Notes under the pieces: generated by a model
Databases searched by the model: none
Told to the model about the DNA's origin: nothing
What the model saw: only the letters and a program-made list of their open reading frames with translations
Program-made: the position numbers and the translations under genes
Shown here: piece after piece, positions 12,016-24,100 of the stretch
Numbering within the stretch: position 1 is the stretch's first letter
Layout of the letters: each line of letters opens with the position of its first letter
Assembly: GCA_019426215.1 (NCBI GenBank)
Contig: CM033401.1
Span: 9,491,134 to 9,555,133, forward strand
Source: Buddleja alternifolia
Taxonomy: Eukaryota; Streptophyta; Magnoliopsida; Lamiales; Scrophulariaceae
Direction: 5' to 3'
DNA: 64,000 nt

Positions 12016-12555
12016 CTTTTTGCGTAATCCAAGACGGCTCTAGTTATTTTCTTGTTTGCTATGAGTTCTCAACTAACTCTCAAAAGTCATGCCTCTTAGA
12101 ATCGTTTGATAGTAATGACTATCAAATTCGTCCCCCAGACTAAAGCGACTGCCACAATTACTTTTGTGTTGCCGCATTTTCTCCTCATATCTATGAGAAA
12201 GTCGAGAGGGATACTTGGATCCATGTTGGATCGTGGCTAGATTAATTGATAGACAATTTTGCCAATATATTAGCCACCCAAAAGAGATACAACCTCCCTC
12301 TCATTAAAACCCCTTAATGCAAACAACTACAATGTCTCTAATATATTCCCTTTTGGTCAGGGAATTTCAACAAGGGCGTCACTGAAATATAAATGCATAC
12401 TATCTTTTCTTCATGTGAAAATTTGATAATACGGTCCACCCGACAAAACATTAGCATCATGGGCTGCTAATGCAAGAATATCAGAGCATGAGACAATGCC
12501 CGATCACTCTGTCACCAGCAAGTTCTTTATTAGACCAATATATTTGAACACTATA
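12016..12555 (-). pseudogene. outermost (right-end) peroxidase-derived unit
   Basis: The right end of the array and its most diverged complete-looking unit. At its low-coordinate end the previous unit's equivalent region reads ANKKITRAVLDYA without the TAG seen in inner units, as does the unit ending near 4966 (ANEKITRTFLDYA). The outer units therefore keep the ancestral sense codon. Homology stops near 12550 within the IPNKT region. No upstream exon with HFHDCF or a signal peptide was found to the right. Confidence 0.7.
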
Positions 12556-13833
12556 AGAGCTCGTTTGGTTGCTATGTTTAGAGGGGTTGGGCAAAATAAA
12601 CACAAGTAACTTCATGTTTAGTTGCATTTTGGCAAATGGGTTTGTAACCATTCGGCCCACGAGGGTCCGACATTTATTCCCAAGTTTGGAAGTTTTGTGG
12701 ATCCCACCTATGAGGTGTGACCCACAAACCCATGTCTAAAAGCTGGAGGATTACAAAATTAGATGACTAAAGTACCCCTGGTTATCAATACACGTGTATA
12801 TTTTAAATTATTTTCTTCCTTTCTCACACGACCCATTCAAGCTCTCTTTTATAATCGTTGCCGTGAACCTTCAAATCTTAGCAGTCTGTTCGAGAAATTG
12901 GGTCTTCATTAGTCATCTTACCGTTCAAGCAAATTATTTTTCCACGATTTTTTTCATTCGCGCTTTTGTTATAATCTCGTCCTCATCTATGTTTTCGATG
13001 GCTTGTGTTTACTGTAGAATAGTAAACCTTTTGTTCTTGAATTCTTTCATACTGCCTACGATTAGGATACCTGCCCTGAAAATTGGTACAATATGCTTTG
13101 CTTTGATTTTATTTCTTCTGATATTTGAATATGGTGATGCTGTCATTCTATAAATTAAGGAATACAAACTCATATTGCTGTAAGAAGTATATGAATTTTT
13201 AGTATATTTTTGATGATGTGTATGTGTGATAATTAGTTTAACTAAAAGCAAATTCCTCCAATAGGATAATAAGATAGACGTGTGATAATTAGTATTTTCT
13301 AGATTTTGATTCAATTTGATTTGTTATGTTTTGTTTTCGAATTTTATCAAATTTGCTTCGCTAAGTTCTGGTATCGAGAGATCAATGTTGCTGTTGTGAC
13401 ACTTAATAATTTTGCAGTGTTTTAGTTGTGCTTGGATTGGTACCGGAAGAAATGATACATTGGAACTGGAAATGATGACTGATGAAGACAACTAGTTCTA
13501 TGTAAACTTGATGGTTTATTAGTTTTGATTTAGTTTTGCAGAACATGAAACTGAAAAATAATGTGGAGGAAATTAATGATTTCACCGCACTCAAACGGAT
13601 TCAAATAGACTCAAACCAAATTTTGGACGAGTTTTATGAGATGAATTTTCTCCAAGTGCAATATGCCAATTTTATGAGATGAATTTTCCCTCTTTGACAG
13701 CTGGTATAAGATATACCAGTATATTAGTGCATTTTTAGTCTTTTCCCAAGGCTTTGATTCAGTTAATTAAGGTTAAAGAAAGAATTACGATATTCTGTTT
13801 AAACCTTTTGACTTTCATTAGTGCAAAATGTTG
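12556..13833. other. spacer, no gene recognised
   Basis: Starts with 'agctcgtttggttgc', a sequence typical of transposon ends, but no matching inverted terminus was found. An open frame of 119 codons at 12794-13153 and one of 101 codons on the other strand have hydrophobic, low-complexity translations and no family resemblance. I do not call them genes. Confidence 0.5.
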
Positions 13834-14025
13834 TTGAAATAATTAACCTTCTCTCATCCATTTCTCTCTTTGATTTTCATTCTTATTCATTTTTATTGTC
13901 AAAAGAATTTCATATTTAGATGGTATCCATGATATACAAGCTTACATCTAAGATTACAGTTGATAGTAAGCTACCATCTTTTAGATTTTTTTCCCCTGTG
14001 TATGAAATGAGTGCATGTGAAATGT
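13834..14025 (+). repeat. direct repeat copy 1 (partner 14594-14779)
   Basis: About 190 bp, repeated at 14594-14779 with scattered differences and one short indel. Both copies contain an AGATGGTA ... TACCATCT inverted repeat enclosing AGCTTA ... TAAGCT. Not coding. Confidence 0.85.
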
Positions 14026-14593
14026 ATAAAGAATCACACTAAACCATACTACATATTAATTTACCATTATTACCTTTTCAATTCAAATGTAACTAATAGG
14101 ATTTAATCTATTGCATGAGAATTGCATGTAATTATTGAAATTGGTGACAAGTAATATTAATCGAGACTATAGCTCTGTATCACAAACCTAGTCCAATATT
14201 GCATGAGATATTTCTCTCTTCAACAACTTTAGTGCTATTTATAAGTCTTATAAGATTCATCTAACTTTACAGAAAAAGAGACAAAGAAAGCAAGAGAGTT
14301 TTGCAGGAGAGATATTGGCCTTTGTTCAAACGGGACCTCAATTTCCAATCCAGGATCCTAGCTCTAACCATGTGCTCTTCCTTTGCCTCCACCCATCTCA
14401 TCTTTCATGGCTCTAACACCAGTCCTTATTCTTTTATGTAAGTTCCGATTCTTTCCATACCGAGTTATTGAGCCGAAACTGCTTTCACTCTTGGCCTGTC
14501 TATGACTTGGGACTATAGACCAATATACGTTTAATCCAAGCATTTATTTTTTGGAATTGTGTAGCTGGGCATGTTAAAAAAAAAAGTAAGAGC

Positions 14594-14779
14594 TTGAAAT
14601 AATTAACCTTCTCTCATCCGTTTCTCTCTTTGACTTTCATTTTTATTGTCAAAAGAATTGCATATTTAGATGGTATCCATGATATACAAGCTTATGTCTG
14701 AGATTACACTTGATAGTAAGCTACCATCTTTTAAATTTTTTCTCCCTTGCGTATGAAATGCGTGCATGTGAAATGTATG
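14594..14779 (+). repeat. direct repeat copy 2 (partner 13834-14025)
   Basis: Second copy of the 190-bp repeat, about 760 bp downstream in the same orientation. The inverted-repeat arms of copy 1 are kept. Confidence 0.85.
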
Positions 14780-16379
14780 ATGCAAGAATACATTCATTTC
14801 AACATACCGTGTATCGATATTTATGAGCATACTTTTCCACTTTTCACAAAATTGTAGGAAATGACTTAAAAGGAGTTTATGAGTGTGGAAATCGTGTTTA
14901 ACCAAGTTAGAGAATGTATGATTTTGTTAATTTACTATTAAAAGAATTTATGCGCACGAGGATCGTGTGCCAGGTTCGCTAGTTTTATAAAATATGAAAC
15001 GTCTATGTAGTATGGAAGTACGGCATGTGATGTATATATAAATCATGTGAAGATCGGCCTGGCCCGATCATTTTAATTCTCATTGCATGATTTCTATAAG
15101 AACACTATATCCATCACTTAGAATATTGTCATGACCAATAAATTGGTGAATGTGAGGTGCAAATTAGTTAAGCAATTCAATGATTATAATATGTATACGC
15201 TGATTCGATTGTGTTAATACAGACATTTGCTTAAATATTTTCTTTCTTTCTTGCTCTTTTTTATTTTATTACTTTTTGAATGTATAAGTTGTCTCAACTT
15301 TTAAAGAACTAGCAATCAGAGCACACTTGATGCATGTGCATAAAAAATGGCACGTGAAATGAAAACACACTTTTTTTAAAGAAAACTTAATTATGTACAA
15401 TCAAGTCAAAAGATATAAAAAAGGATTTGATAGTAAAATTTACAATTAATCAAAGGCTCCATTTTGGTATGTAAAAGCAAATGTATCCTTCTTAACAATA
15501 GACAAAATTTCAGAACTTCAAAATTTAACGGATGTTTCGTGGGTATATAAATCAGTTTTATACACAAACATGAATATAGGGAGAGAAAGAAGTACATTAA
15601 CATGCATGTTTTTGACTATATTTATGCCTATAAGAAAAACTAAAAAGAGATACAACTTTAGCCAAAAAATTGATTAGTCTCATATACATCTGCCAGAAAG
15701 AAGAAGAAAAAAGAAGAGTTAAAAGATATAAAGATAATAGAGAATAAAAATAAAAATACTAACATTAAAATCAAATATGATGACTTTGAAATTTATCAAT
15801 ATTCAATTTCTCGTAATTTTATAAAACCAAATTACCTGAAAAGAAAAAGTGATAAATACTTTTACATGTGTCCACAACTCTTCCTCATATATTCACAGAC
15901 ATGTTGAACTCCATGAAAACACTCTCCAAATTGAAACCATATTAAGAGTGGAAAATGAGAGGTTAAATTGGCAGCATGGGATAAGAAGATTCAAATTTTA
16001 TATTGGTCTTCTTGTATGAAGATTCTAAGTTGAAATTTTTGGATTTGATTTTAAATATACTAATTAGATACATTTCATTTTCTTCGTTTTGTGTAAAATC
16101 ATCATATGAATACGTCAAGGCCATGCTAAATATGGTGGGGTCTTTTTGTATAAGTTTTGTGTAATGAGTTGAAATTAGGAGATTGTGAGGCGTATGGCTT
16201 CTATTATCAACCCTTACATATGTGAATGTGAATTGCGTATTAGACGATCTATATGTTTATGATGTTTCGCTTTTGATCAACATTGCAGGGATCATGATGC
16301 GTCTTTGTCAGAAAAAAATTCAGATTTTCTTGATTGTTCAAGAGATCATTGAACAAAGTTTATTCTTTATCAACCTTGT
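14780..16379. other. AT-rich spacer, no gene recognised
   Basis: No coding pattern. The preceding spacer (14026-14593) holds a TATA-like 'ctatttataagtc' at 14234-14246 followed by a purine-rich leader and a short ATG frame with a GTAAGT-like donor near 14440. This could be a decayed promoter and first exon, but I cannot identify the gene. Confidence 0.45.
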
Positions 16380-16890
16380 CATTGCACTGTAGCAAGATGA
16401 GAGGTTTGGAAATCGTAGGAGTAGGGAACGGGTAGTTAGATATGTGATGGCTCATCGGAGACCTGACTAAGTGTCACACATGAGGAGGATAGTTGAATTA
16501 TCTGAATAGGCCTCATGGGATTAGAGTGCCAAGTGGTAATTTTTAAGTCTCACGTAAATTTTTACCCCAATTCAATATATATGTATATATATTGGGTATA
16601 AGTACATATATAACATACATACTAACTTATTTAAATAATATTTATATATATACACTGCAAATATGTAATAAATTCACTAGCAAATAATTAACATATTTGT
16701 TTGGCTTACTCACAGGAAACTGCTATTTGTGAGACAATGGTTACTCAAATTGAGAAGGATTTCTTACCCTGTACAGAGGTGTAAGATATCATTTGAGAGA
16801 TTGGGGCGATAGTGGAGCCACTCCTCAAAATCACAAATAATATTTCAATATGTGTCACTCTAAGGCACGTAACGTGATTGAGCGTGATAG
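16380..16890 (+). pseudogene. PIF/Harbinger (HARBI1-like) transposase relic
   Basis: At 16763-16888 one frame reads LTLYRGVRYHLRDWGD, a stop, YFNMCHSKARNVIERD. This matches the C-terminal nuclease segment of plant Harbinger transposases (YRG-RYHL-EW, then HS-ARNVIER, whose Glu is taken as the third catalytic acid of the DDE triad). About 260 bp upstream, 16460-16500 reads VSHMRRIVELSE, resembling the N-terminal part of the same family. The middle is missing or unreadable and stops are present. A Myb/SANT-like gene, the usual partner of these transposases, follows on the same strand. Confidence 0.7.
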
Positions 16891-17289
16891 CTTAGCTAAA
16901 GCCATGTTTACATAATGGAGGGGTTCGACAAATAGGAGGGGGTGTTAGACTAAGTATTTTTGTGAATGTAAACCATTGGAAACGTAGTTTAATTGAGTAT
17001 TTGATATAATTTGATTTGTACGAGCTTTGTAATAGTTTGTAATGTTTCATATTTAATTAAGTGCAATTGTATGTGTTTAACAATAGAATGTTTGTTAGAT
17101 TATAAAATGTTTTGCTTTAACGTTATATGTGTAATTAGTATATTCGTTAGTACTTTATGTATAATATGTCAACGTCGTGGCGATTGTTTAATGTGAATGA
17201 TTATAGTTTGAAAATATGTTTTCAAAATCTTCCATTACTTTGTGGATATGGGCAAATGGAGTTGTTTTGCAGCAAAATCAACAAGGGCA

Positions 17290-18122
17290 AGGGACCAATG
17301 CAGATGTGTGATCAATCAAGGCGGAGTTGGACCAGGGTAGAGGAGGTGGTATTATTGGCTTCTTTGAAGGAGATCGTGCTTGGGGGTTAGAAGTCGAACA
17401 ATGGATTTCGCATAGGATAAAGAGTTTCTCGGGGAAAAATCTTTGTGTACAACTCCAAGATGCACACTTGGAAGAAAAAATATGGGTCTTTGTTCACCAT
17501 GATTGGTTCTAGCGGGGTAGGCTGGAATGAAACAACTGAAATGCTTGATGCAACCGATGAAACTTGGGAGAAGGTTGTCAAGGCAAGTTTTTGCTTAAAA
17601 TGGTTATTATGTTACTACTATTCCAGTCATATTTATAGCTGATGTCATTACTTTTATATCTAGTTGGGTTTTTAGATGAAATAAAGCAGTTTACTGAAAA
17701 ACATATCTTTCTGTTCAATGTGTGAAATAATTCTTGCGAAATACAAAAGTATTCAAAATGTATGATTAAGAGGATATTGAAAAAATCTAGGCCACAACAC
17801 CCGTAGAAGCCTTTGAATTAGATTTGGTGGATTTGCATCATAAATTATTTTTGATGAACTTTTCAGTTAGTTTTTGGTATTAATATATTTTTATGTTGTT
17901 TTTATGGGATTAATTAAATAAGGTCATTTCATTGATTAGATTATTATTTAGCTTTTTTTATGTTCTTTTTATGGGATAATGAAATAAGTTGTTGTGTTGC
18001 TATTTTTCGGAAACTTCTAAGATTTTTATTTGTTATTTGCAGAATGATCCTAATGCAAGGTTGATGAGGTACAAATCGTCGCCATTTTATCATGATTGGT
18101 GTGAAGTATTTGGTAAAGATAG
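17290..18122 (+). pseudogene. Myb/SANT-like DNA-binding domain gene relic, interrupted by gypsy LTR
   Basis: Exon-like segments read RRSWTRVEEVVLLASLKEIV (17320-17385), then YNSKMHTWKKKYGSLFTMIG and SGVGWNETTEMLDATDETWE (17445-17575). After a likely intron (17583-18042) come NDPNARLMRYKSSPFYHDW and CEVFGKD (18043-18120). This is the Myb/SANT-like (Myb_DNA-bind_3) family common in plants and associated with PIF/Harbinger elements. The first two segments lie in different frames, so at least one frameshift exists. The coding sequence stops abruptly at 18122, where the gypsy LTR begins. It probably supplied the DNA-binding partner of the adjacent transposase and is now dead. Confidence 0.8.
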
Positions 18123-21106
18123 TGTGACATCCGGGTTTTTCTTAACTAATGCAATGATTAGTAGTATAACCTATTGAAAATTGCTAGATTGAATATGTAT
18201 TAGTATTAGTATTAGGGGCTTATATGTCAATTATATTCAAGTAGGGTCCATGGATATAATGGTTGTAAGGGCTAAGATATAAATTGAAAATTTCAATAAA
18301 GTTCCATCACAACTTTATATATATAGGGTACCTTGTATCTCTTTCTTCCCAATCCTTTCTTGTTCCAAGAAGCATCAAACCCTTACCTCCATTTACTCCT
18401 TAAAAGACCTGAAAATCGTCCAATATATTAGTGCAAGAAAGGGAGAGATCAAAAAGAAAAAGAAAACCCAACAATTTCCAGCTACTTTAGCCAGAAATCG
18501 TTTCCGGGCATTGTTTCTATCTTCAGGAGTTCAGGTACCAAATGATGTCCAAATTGGAATATTTTTAGATAACTTTCATCCTAAGAGGATAAGGAACAAG
18601 TATGTGGAGTCCGATTTTGTCAATTGAGTCCATATATTTCCAGAATCAGACATGCAAACTCTACATCAGGTGCCCGGTTTTCAACTGCAGCAACATGTCT
18701 CCACTTTTGTTTGCCAGAAACCATGCTTCTAGTGATTTGATCATGCATGCAATCCCACCATTGGAAACCTATGTTCGTGTAGATGATGTTACTGGTAAGT
18801 TTTAATGGTTTCGGTTATGTGGATAGTTCATAATTGTTAGTCAAAGAATCATTGCCACTACCCGGGTTTTTAACCCAGAATCTGCCTCTCATTTCGTTTC
18901 CCCTGAAATGCTACTTCTGATGGTCCAATTCCTTATCCAAGACCACCTATAGAATCCTTTTTGAGTGTAGATTCGTTTACTTGAGTATTTCGTGGAATAA
19001 CGCTTGGTTAAATGTCCATTAATTGCCAGGGAATTATCATTGCCACTGCCTAGTCTCCAATTTCAGAAATGTTCATTTGAATTGTTGCCCATAAAACATC
19101 ATTACCCTATTTTGATTGTACATGCAATACCACCATTAGATGGCCCTATAAGATTAGATGTTAATTACGGTTGGAATCACTCAAATCCATGGGCTAATGT
19201 GACCGGAAAGTGGAATGTTTGCAGGCTGCCAGGAAGTAATCAGAAATTGACAGTCTTGGTTGTTGACTTCAAAGACATGATTCACCAAATATTTGGCCAC
19301 TCTTGGAGATGAGGTTTTTACACAGGTTAAGATAAGTTCATGGAGAATCTATGAGTAATAAGTTTTAGTGTTGGATGTGACATTAAAGGGATGAAAAAGT
19401 GGTAAGAGCAGAGACGCGCGATGTCGGTGGGGGTGCATGGTGGATCTAATTGAAGTAATGTTGTTCCCGATCAACAATGGAGTTTCAATATTCTGGACCC
19501 GACTTTAGTTTGCATCTTGACTACTGGGTAAACTTTGGGGGCTTGCTTTATGAGACATTGTGAGGAAACTTGGTTGGACAAGTTGGTAGTGTTGGAGATT
19601 GGGACGATCATGATTAGCTCGGAAGAGTAATGTGAGTTGTCTCTCAAAATTATAGTTATATGTCTTTCAAAACTGGAAGGAATACGTCATATATATATAT
19701 ATAGATATATATATATGTACTTTCAACATGCTTTGAATACTTGACATGAAAATGAGTTTCAACACTTTCAAATCAAATTCAGGACTCATTTTACATTCAC
19801 CAATTCTTGGCACCAACTATTACCTGCATGAATGTTTTCAAACACGTATCTTGCAAAAGTAATTTTTCAGGCATGTTTTGTGAAAATGAATTCGAGGAAA
19901 ACATTCTTTTAAGGAAATTCTGAAAAACTATTTGTTCGATTAAATATTTCATCGTGAACTAAAATACTTCATTGCATCATTCGTGACATACGTGATTGCA
20001 TACTTATTTCAGATGCATAATTTATACAAGAATGATTTCGAAATAAACATCGGTTTTATGATTTTTGTGAAATTACTCAATCATTGGTCTTGTATCGTGA
20101 TCATTTGCCGTGATGGTGTTCTTGTGACGTGTTGCATCTGACGTGGTTGTGTTGGGCCCAAGGTCGGGCGATGGATAGGGCAGGGTTCGGCCGGTTAAGC
20201 ATGGGCTTGCGGTCTTAAACAGTTCCCGCTATTCACGTCCAGATCCATGCACCTAGGACGGAGTGCTCTGAGGGTGCATGGGTCATTTATCGTGTGGCAT
20301 ACTCCGGATATGACCAAATCGGGCATTGCGAGCCTGCGTGGGGAGGTATAAGGTGATGGCTTTTAAGCCGCGTGTTCAGGGGTGATAAGGAAGAAGCAGC
20401 GGGACCCAAAGTGCTGTGGGTAAATCATCGAACGCGATGGTATTGCTAACATGGCCCCCTACTGCTTAAGCGTGTCTTGTACGTGTTATATAAACATGTG
20501 TTGTACGTGTTACTTAAACATGTCTTGTACGTGATACTTGCATTGAACTACATGCTTTTTAAAATGCATGTTTTGAAACTTAAATATCATGCCACCAATC
20601 GTTCCAGCTTTATCATGAACGTAATTTTTTTTCCAAGCATGTTTTCAATGATATTTGACAAAACCTCATCGTGCATATACTAAGACCTTTGTCTCATACT
20701 AGCTATTGCTTAATTGTTACTATGATCACAAATTGTTTTTCTTATTTAGGATTTCAATGATCCTTTGAAAATCAATAAAAACTATTTTAAAGCAACTTAC
20801 ACACACGCACTGGCACTCACTAAGCGTTTGCTTACGTATTTCACTTTTTTTTTCTCCTTCCAGTTAGAGTGAGTTGGGCAATGAGATTGGCTTAGATGAT
20901 CTGAGCGTAAACATGGACAATCCTAGAGGAGAGTTTTGCAAATTAAGCCATGAATAGTAAGTTACTTAAAATGTTTTGTTGACGTTAGGGCCGTGACCCT
21001 ACTAGATTAGTTGTCGAAGTGTGTCAATTTTGGATTGTACTACTTAATTGGAAGGTTCACGCTTTTAGTTTAGGCCCCTTTCAGGGCTAAAAATTGGGGC
21101 GTGACA
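18123..21106 (+). repeat. 5' LTR of the gypsy element, ~2.98 kb
   Basis: Unusually long LTR. It contains (TA)n near 19690-19715 and a GC-rich block at 20150-20460 with several inverted repeats: CCATGCACC/GGTGCATGG around 20246-20282, GGTCAT/ATGACC around 20280-20316, and the palindrome GGCTTTTAAGCC near 20358. No coding sequence. Confidence 0.85.
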
Positions 21107-24100
21107 GGGGGGTATCAGAGCTTGGACTAGTGCCTGAGCTATACCAGGATAAGATCTTCGGACTGTGGAGAGTAATGGATTCTAAGTTAAGCTAATAATA
21201 TTGAAGGATGAATTATTGATAAGATGTTAGTTCGGCGATGTAGAATTGTGGTACATTAATGCTTTGGATGCATTCGGTATGTGTTTCCGCTAAGCCAAGA
21301 TGGGTTCCTTGGATTCAGTTGGTACTTTGAGGAATGACATGTTATAATTAGTTATTAGAAAATTATAAGTTGGGTTAGATCGAAGATAATTCAGATATTC
21401 TGGATAAATAATAGAGTAAGTATACAAGGATTGAAAATCACCGGAGTTTATATTTTAGTAAGAATTTGAATGGCAAGTATTACGGAATGGTGTCAATAGT
21501 TATTATTATTATCATGATGAGTGCGTTAAATCATTTCATCTCAGTGAACCATATAGTCCCTCGGCTTTGGATCGTGTTCCCCGCTCTTTACCCTTTAGGG
21601 TAAAATGTCGTTTCCTTATTCAATAAAGCATAAGTACCTGTCACTCCTTGCCAAATAGGTTCTTGTCAGGTAAACCAATCGGTATTGTCAATTATCCATT
21701 TGTTTACGAAGCTGAGCTAGAGTTGCAGAGGTTAATCTAGAAGAATGGCAGTGGGTAATAGCATTGAGACGATGACTGCTTCTATTACGAGAAAGAGAAG
21801 TAAGATGGCTTTTGGAGGCGACTTTGCATGGTAAATAATGCTCCGTATTGACGAATGAATGCGCATCGAGTCGTACAAGCCCACTTCAATGTTAATTCAG
21901 GAAAAGATGACCTAGTGAATGAGGATTGCTGCATGTCATCCTGCTATACTACTCAATCTTTCGTCTTGTAAAGATCGTGTGAAGTTAGAGGTAGATGTGT
22001 TAGGAACAAACTCAAAAGGGTTATTTCCCCTTGTTTCATAAACGAAGGAGGAATTCTCGTCGCTAACATAACTTTATTTTCCCCATCGCTTTCTCGTATC
22101 TCCTTTGAAACCAGCTCCTATCGACATGCTTCATTATTATGTTCAGGGATCTAGTAAACTTCATTATTAAAAAAATTATGTCCCTTTCATAAATGGGAAA
22201 CTTTAGTATTCGGAAGTCCTTATCGTTCATAAATTAATTCTTGAGAATTTTTCTCCTTCGCATTATTTTACATCACTCTTTGAAAACCTCTCAAGGTTAC
22301 GTCCTATGATTATGTTTCTGAGACTCATTACTTGTTAAATCCTTAATCTTTAAAGGCAATTCACCCTATTCTGGAATCACCACTTGAATTGAAATTTTAT
22401 TCTACTTTATCTAGTGAATCCTAATATTCGCCTCTTAATTCGCATCGAACTCAAATCATCAAATTTATTTAAAAATCTCAATTGATTATTGTTATTGCGT
22501 TCATTTTGCTTCATCCCATGAAACCTTGAGCTTGTAGCTATTCACTTTTAGTGGATCACTTTTAGTACTCTTCTCCATGAAACATTTTTTAATTCATATA
22601 CATTAATAATTTCTTTGAATCCACTGATCTTCCTGCTTTCCGTGAGACTTATCTTTCGTCTTATGTCTTGAAGCTCATCCAAGTAGTTATTTATTCCTTG
22701 AATATTGTGATGACAATAATTTGCATTCGGGTCCTTCTATGCCATATGATGAATGCATTTTCTAACAAAATTATTTATTCATGGTCTAACTCATATATTT
22801 AATCACATTTTCTTGTCGTCATTCTCAGCTCTTCAATCCCTTTATTAAAGCAGTAATTTGCCTCTTCTATATATTTGTCCAATCTATTCTAACTATTTGA
22901 GATTTCTTGTAACCACTTTTGGCAAATGTGGTATACGTTGATTCGCTGTATGATTCCATGGAATGCTTGTAATTTTTCCTCATATTATAAGTTCATTCAT
23001 CTTAAAAATTTCATATCCTAACCTTTGAAGACTTTCGCATCCTCTCCTTCTTGAATTAATTGTTGAGTAATCAAATTATTCTTTCTAATCGATTATTCTT
23101 TATTACCTATACTAATTTTTATCTAAGTCTTGTCAAACTATGGAAATTTGTTTATTACAGAGAGGACATCATTGAATCTGAACTTTTGGTTGTCGCTGTT
23201 TTCATTCTTGAGACTTCTGCACATTTTACCTTGCACTATATCCTGGAAATCTTTTACAGATTGACCATGTGGTTCTATTTATGAGTTCATAAGACATGTT
23301 GAAATTGTTATTCTTTGAGGGTGATTCAATATTATCACAAAACCGTCATCTTGGATCACAACTTTTATTCTACTCCTGTGGCCGACTCCTAAGAATTGAG
23401 TTTTAATAGTGATTTTTCTTGCTCATCCATCTCTTATTCGAAGATTATGTTTGAAGTTTATTATAATATTCGAATAATTGATAATCTTTTGTGAAATCTT
23501 GAGTTTGTAGCCATATCATTTAAACAAATCCTTTTTGAATACTCTTTTACATGAATTTTCTTTTCTCCATTCAAGGAGATCAATTTCTCATCGTATAGTA
23601 ATACTTCTAGTTCATCTCAAGGCTTATATTTTGATCTCTTTGTATTGGAACTTCTCTATATTGAACCATCTTCATTCCTCCGGTTTGTGATGCCATTTGT
23701 TTTAAATCTTCCTTTTATGAGCATATGAAGTATGCATTTGCAACTTTAATTGTTTATTTCTAATGTTGACCACATTAATTCATCTTTCGTTTGCAACTCC
23801 TTGCTTCTTCAATTCCTAGTCTGGAGAATTTCATTTCAATTATCATGGGTTCCTACCTTATTTTATCTACCTTACATTGAAACTGGTTGTAACTACCCTT
23901 GAGTTAAAACATATCTGAATGACAAATTGTCTTCAAGGACGTTCTTAAGTTCACATCTCTTGTTATAATCTATTTGTACGCGATAAGTCCGACCATTTGA
24001 AGGACTTTATAACTTGTCCTGCTTAAGCTTCTCTTTTGATTATTCAAAGTATTCATTTGTTGTCGATCACTTGTTTTTTTCCTCAATTGATCTTCTAATC

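Larger units (their letters stand above)
3238..12555 (-). repeat. tandem array of class III peroxidase-derived units
   Basis: About 14 head-to-tail units read on the minus strand. Approximate unit boundaries are 3537, 4100, 4692, 4966, 5539, 5848, 6436, 7035, 7625, 10431, 11021, 11515 and 12015. Full units are about 590-595 bp, three units near 500 bp share one deletion, and a few are partial (about 275-310 bp). Each unit encodes, in order, IPNKTLKGFEYIDLIKS, a VSCxDIL helix, RRDS, ETLRLF, GGHNIGK (proximal heme-ligand His), QPRLN, DP-IPLDFL-DMRRK, FDSHYYQ-ILRGxGLMRAD and MDYAEDG. This is the class III peroxidase fold order, closest by eye to the peroxidase 48 type. The N-terminal part with the distal HFHDCF motif and the C-terminal helix are absent from every unit. 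All units carry stops or frameshifts. The array is interrupted by a solo LTR at 7702-9998. Confidence 0.85.

Noticed and set aside
12794..13153. 119-codon open frame, hydrophobic translation
   Set aside because: Low-complexity, no family resemblance, an equally long frame overlaps on the other strand, and no splice or promoter context.
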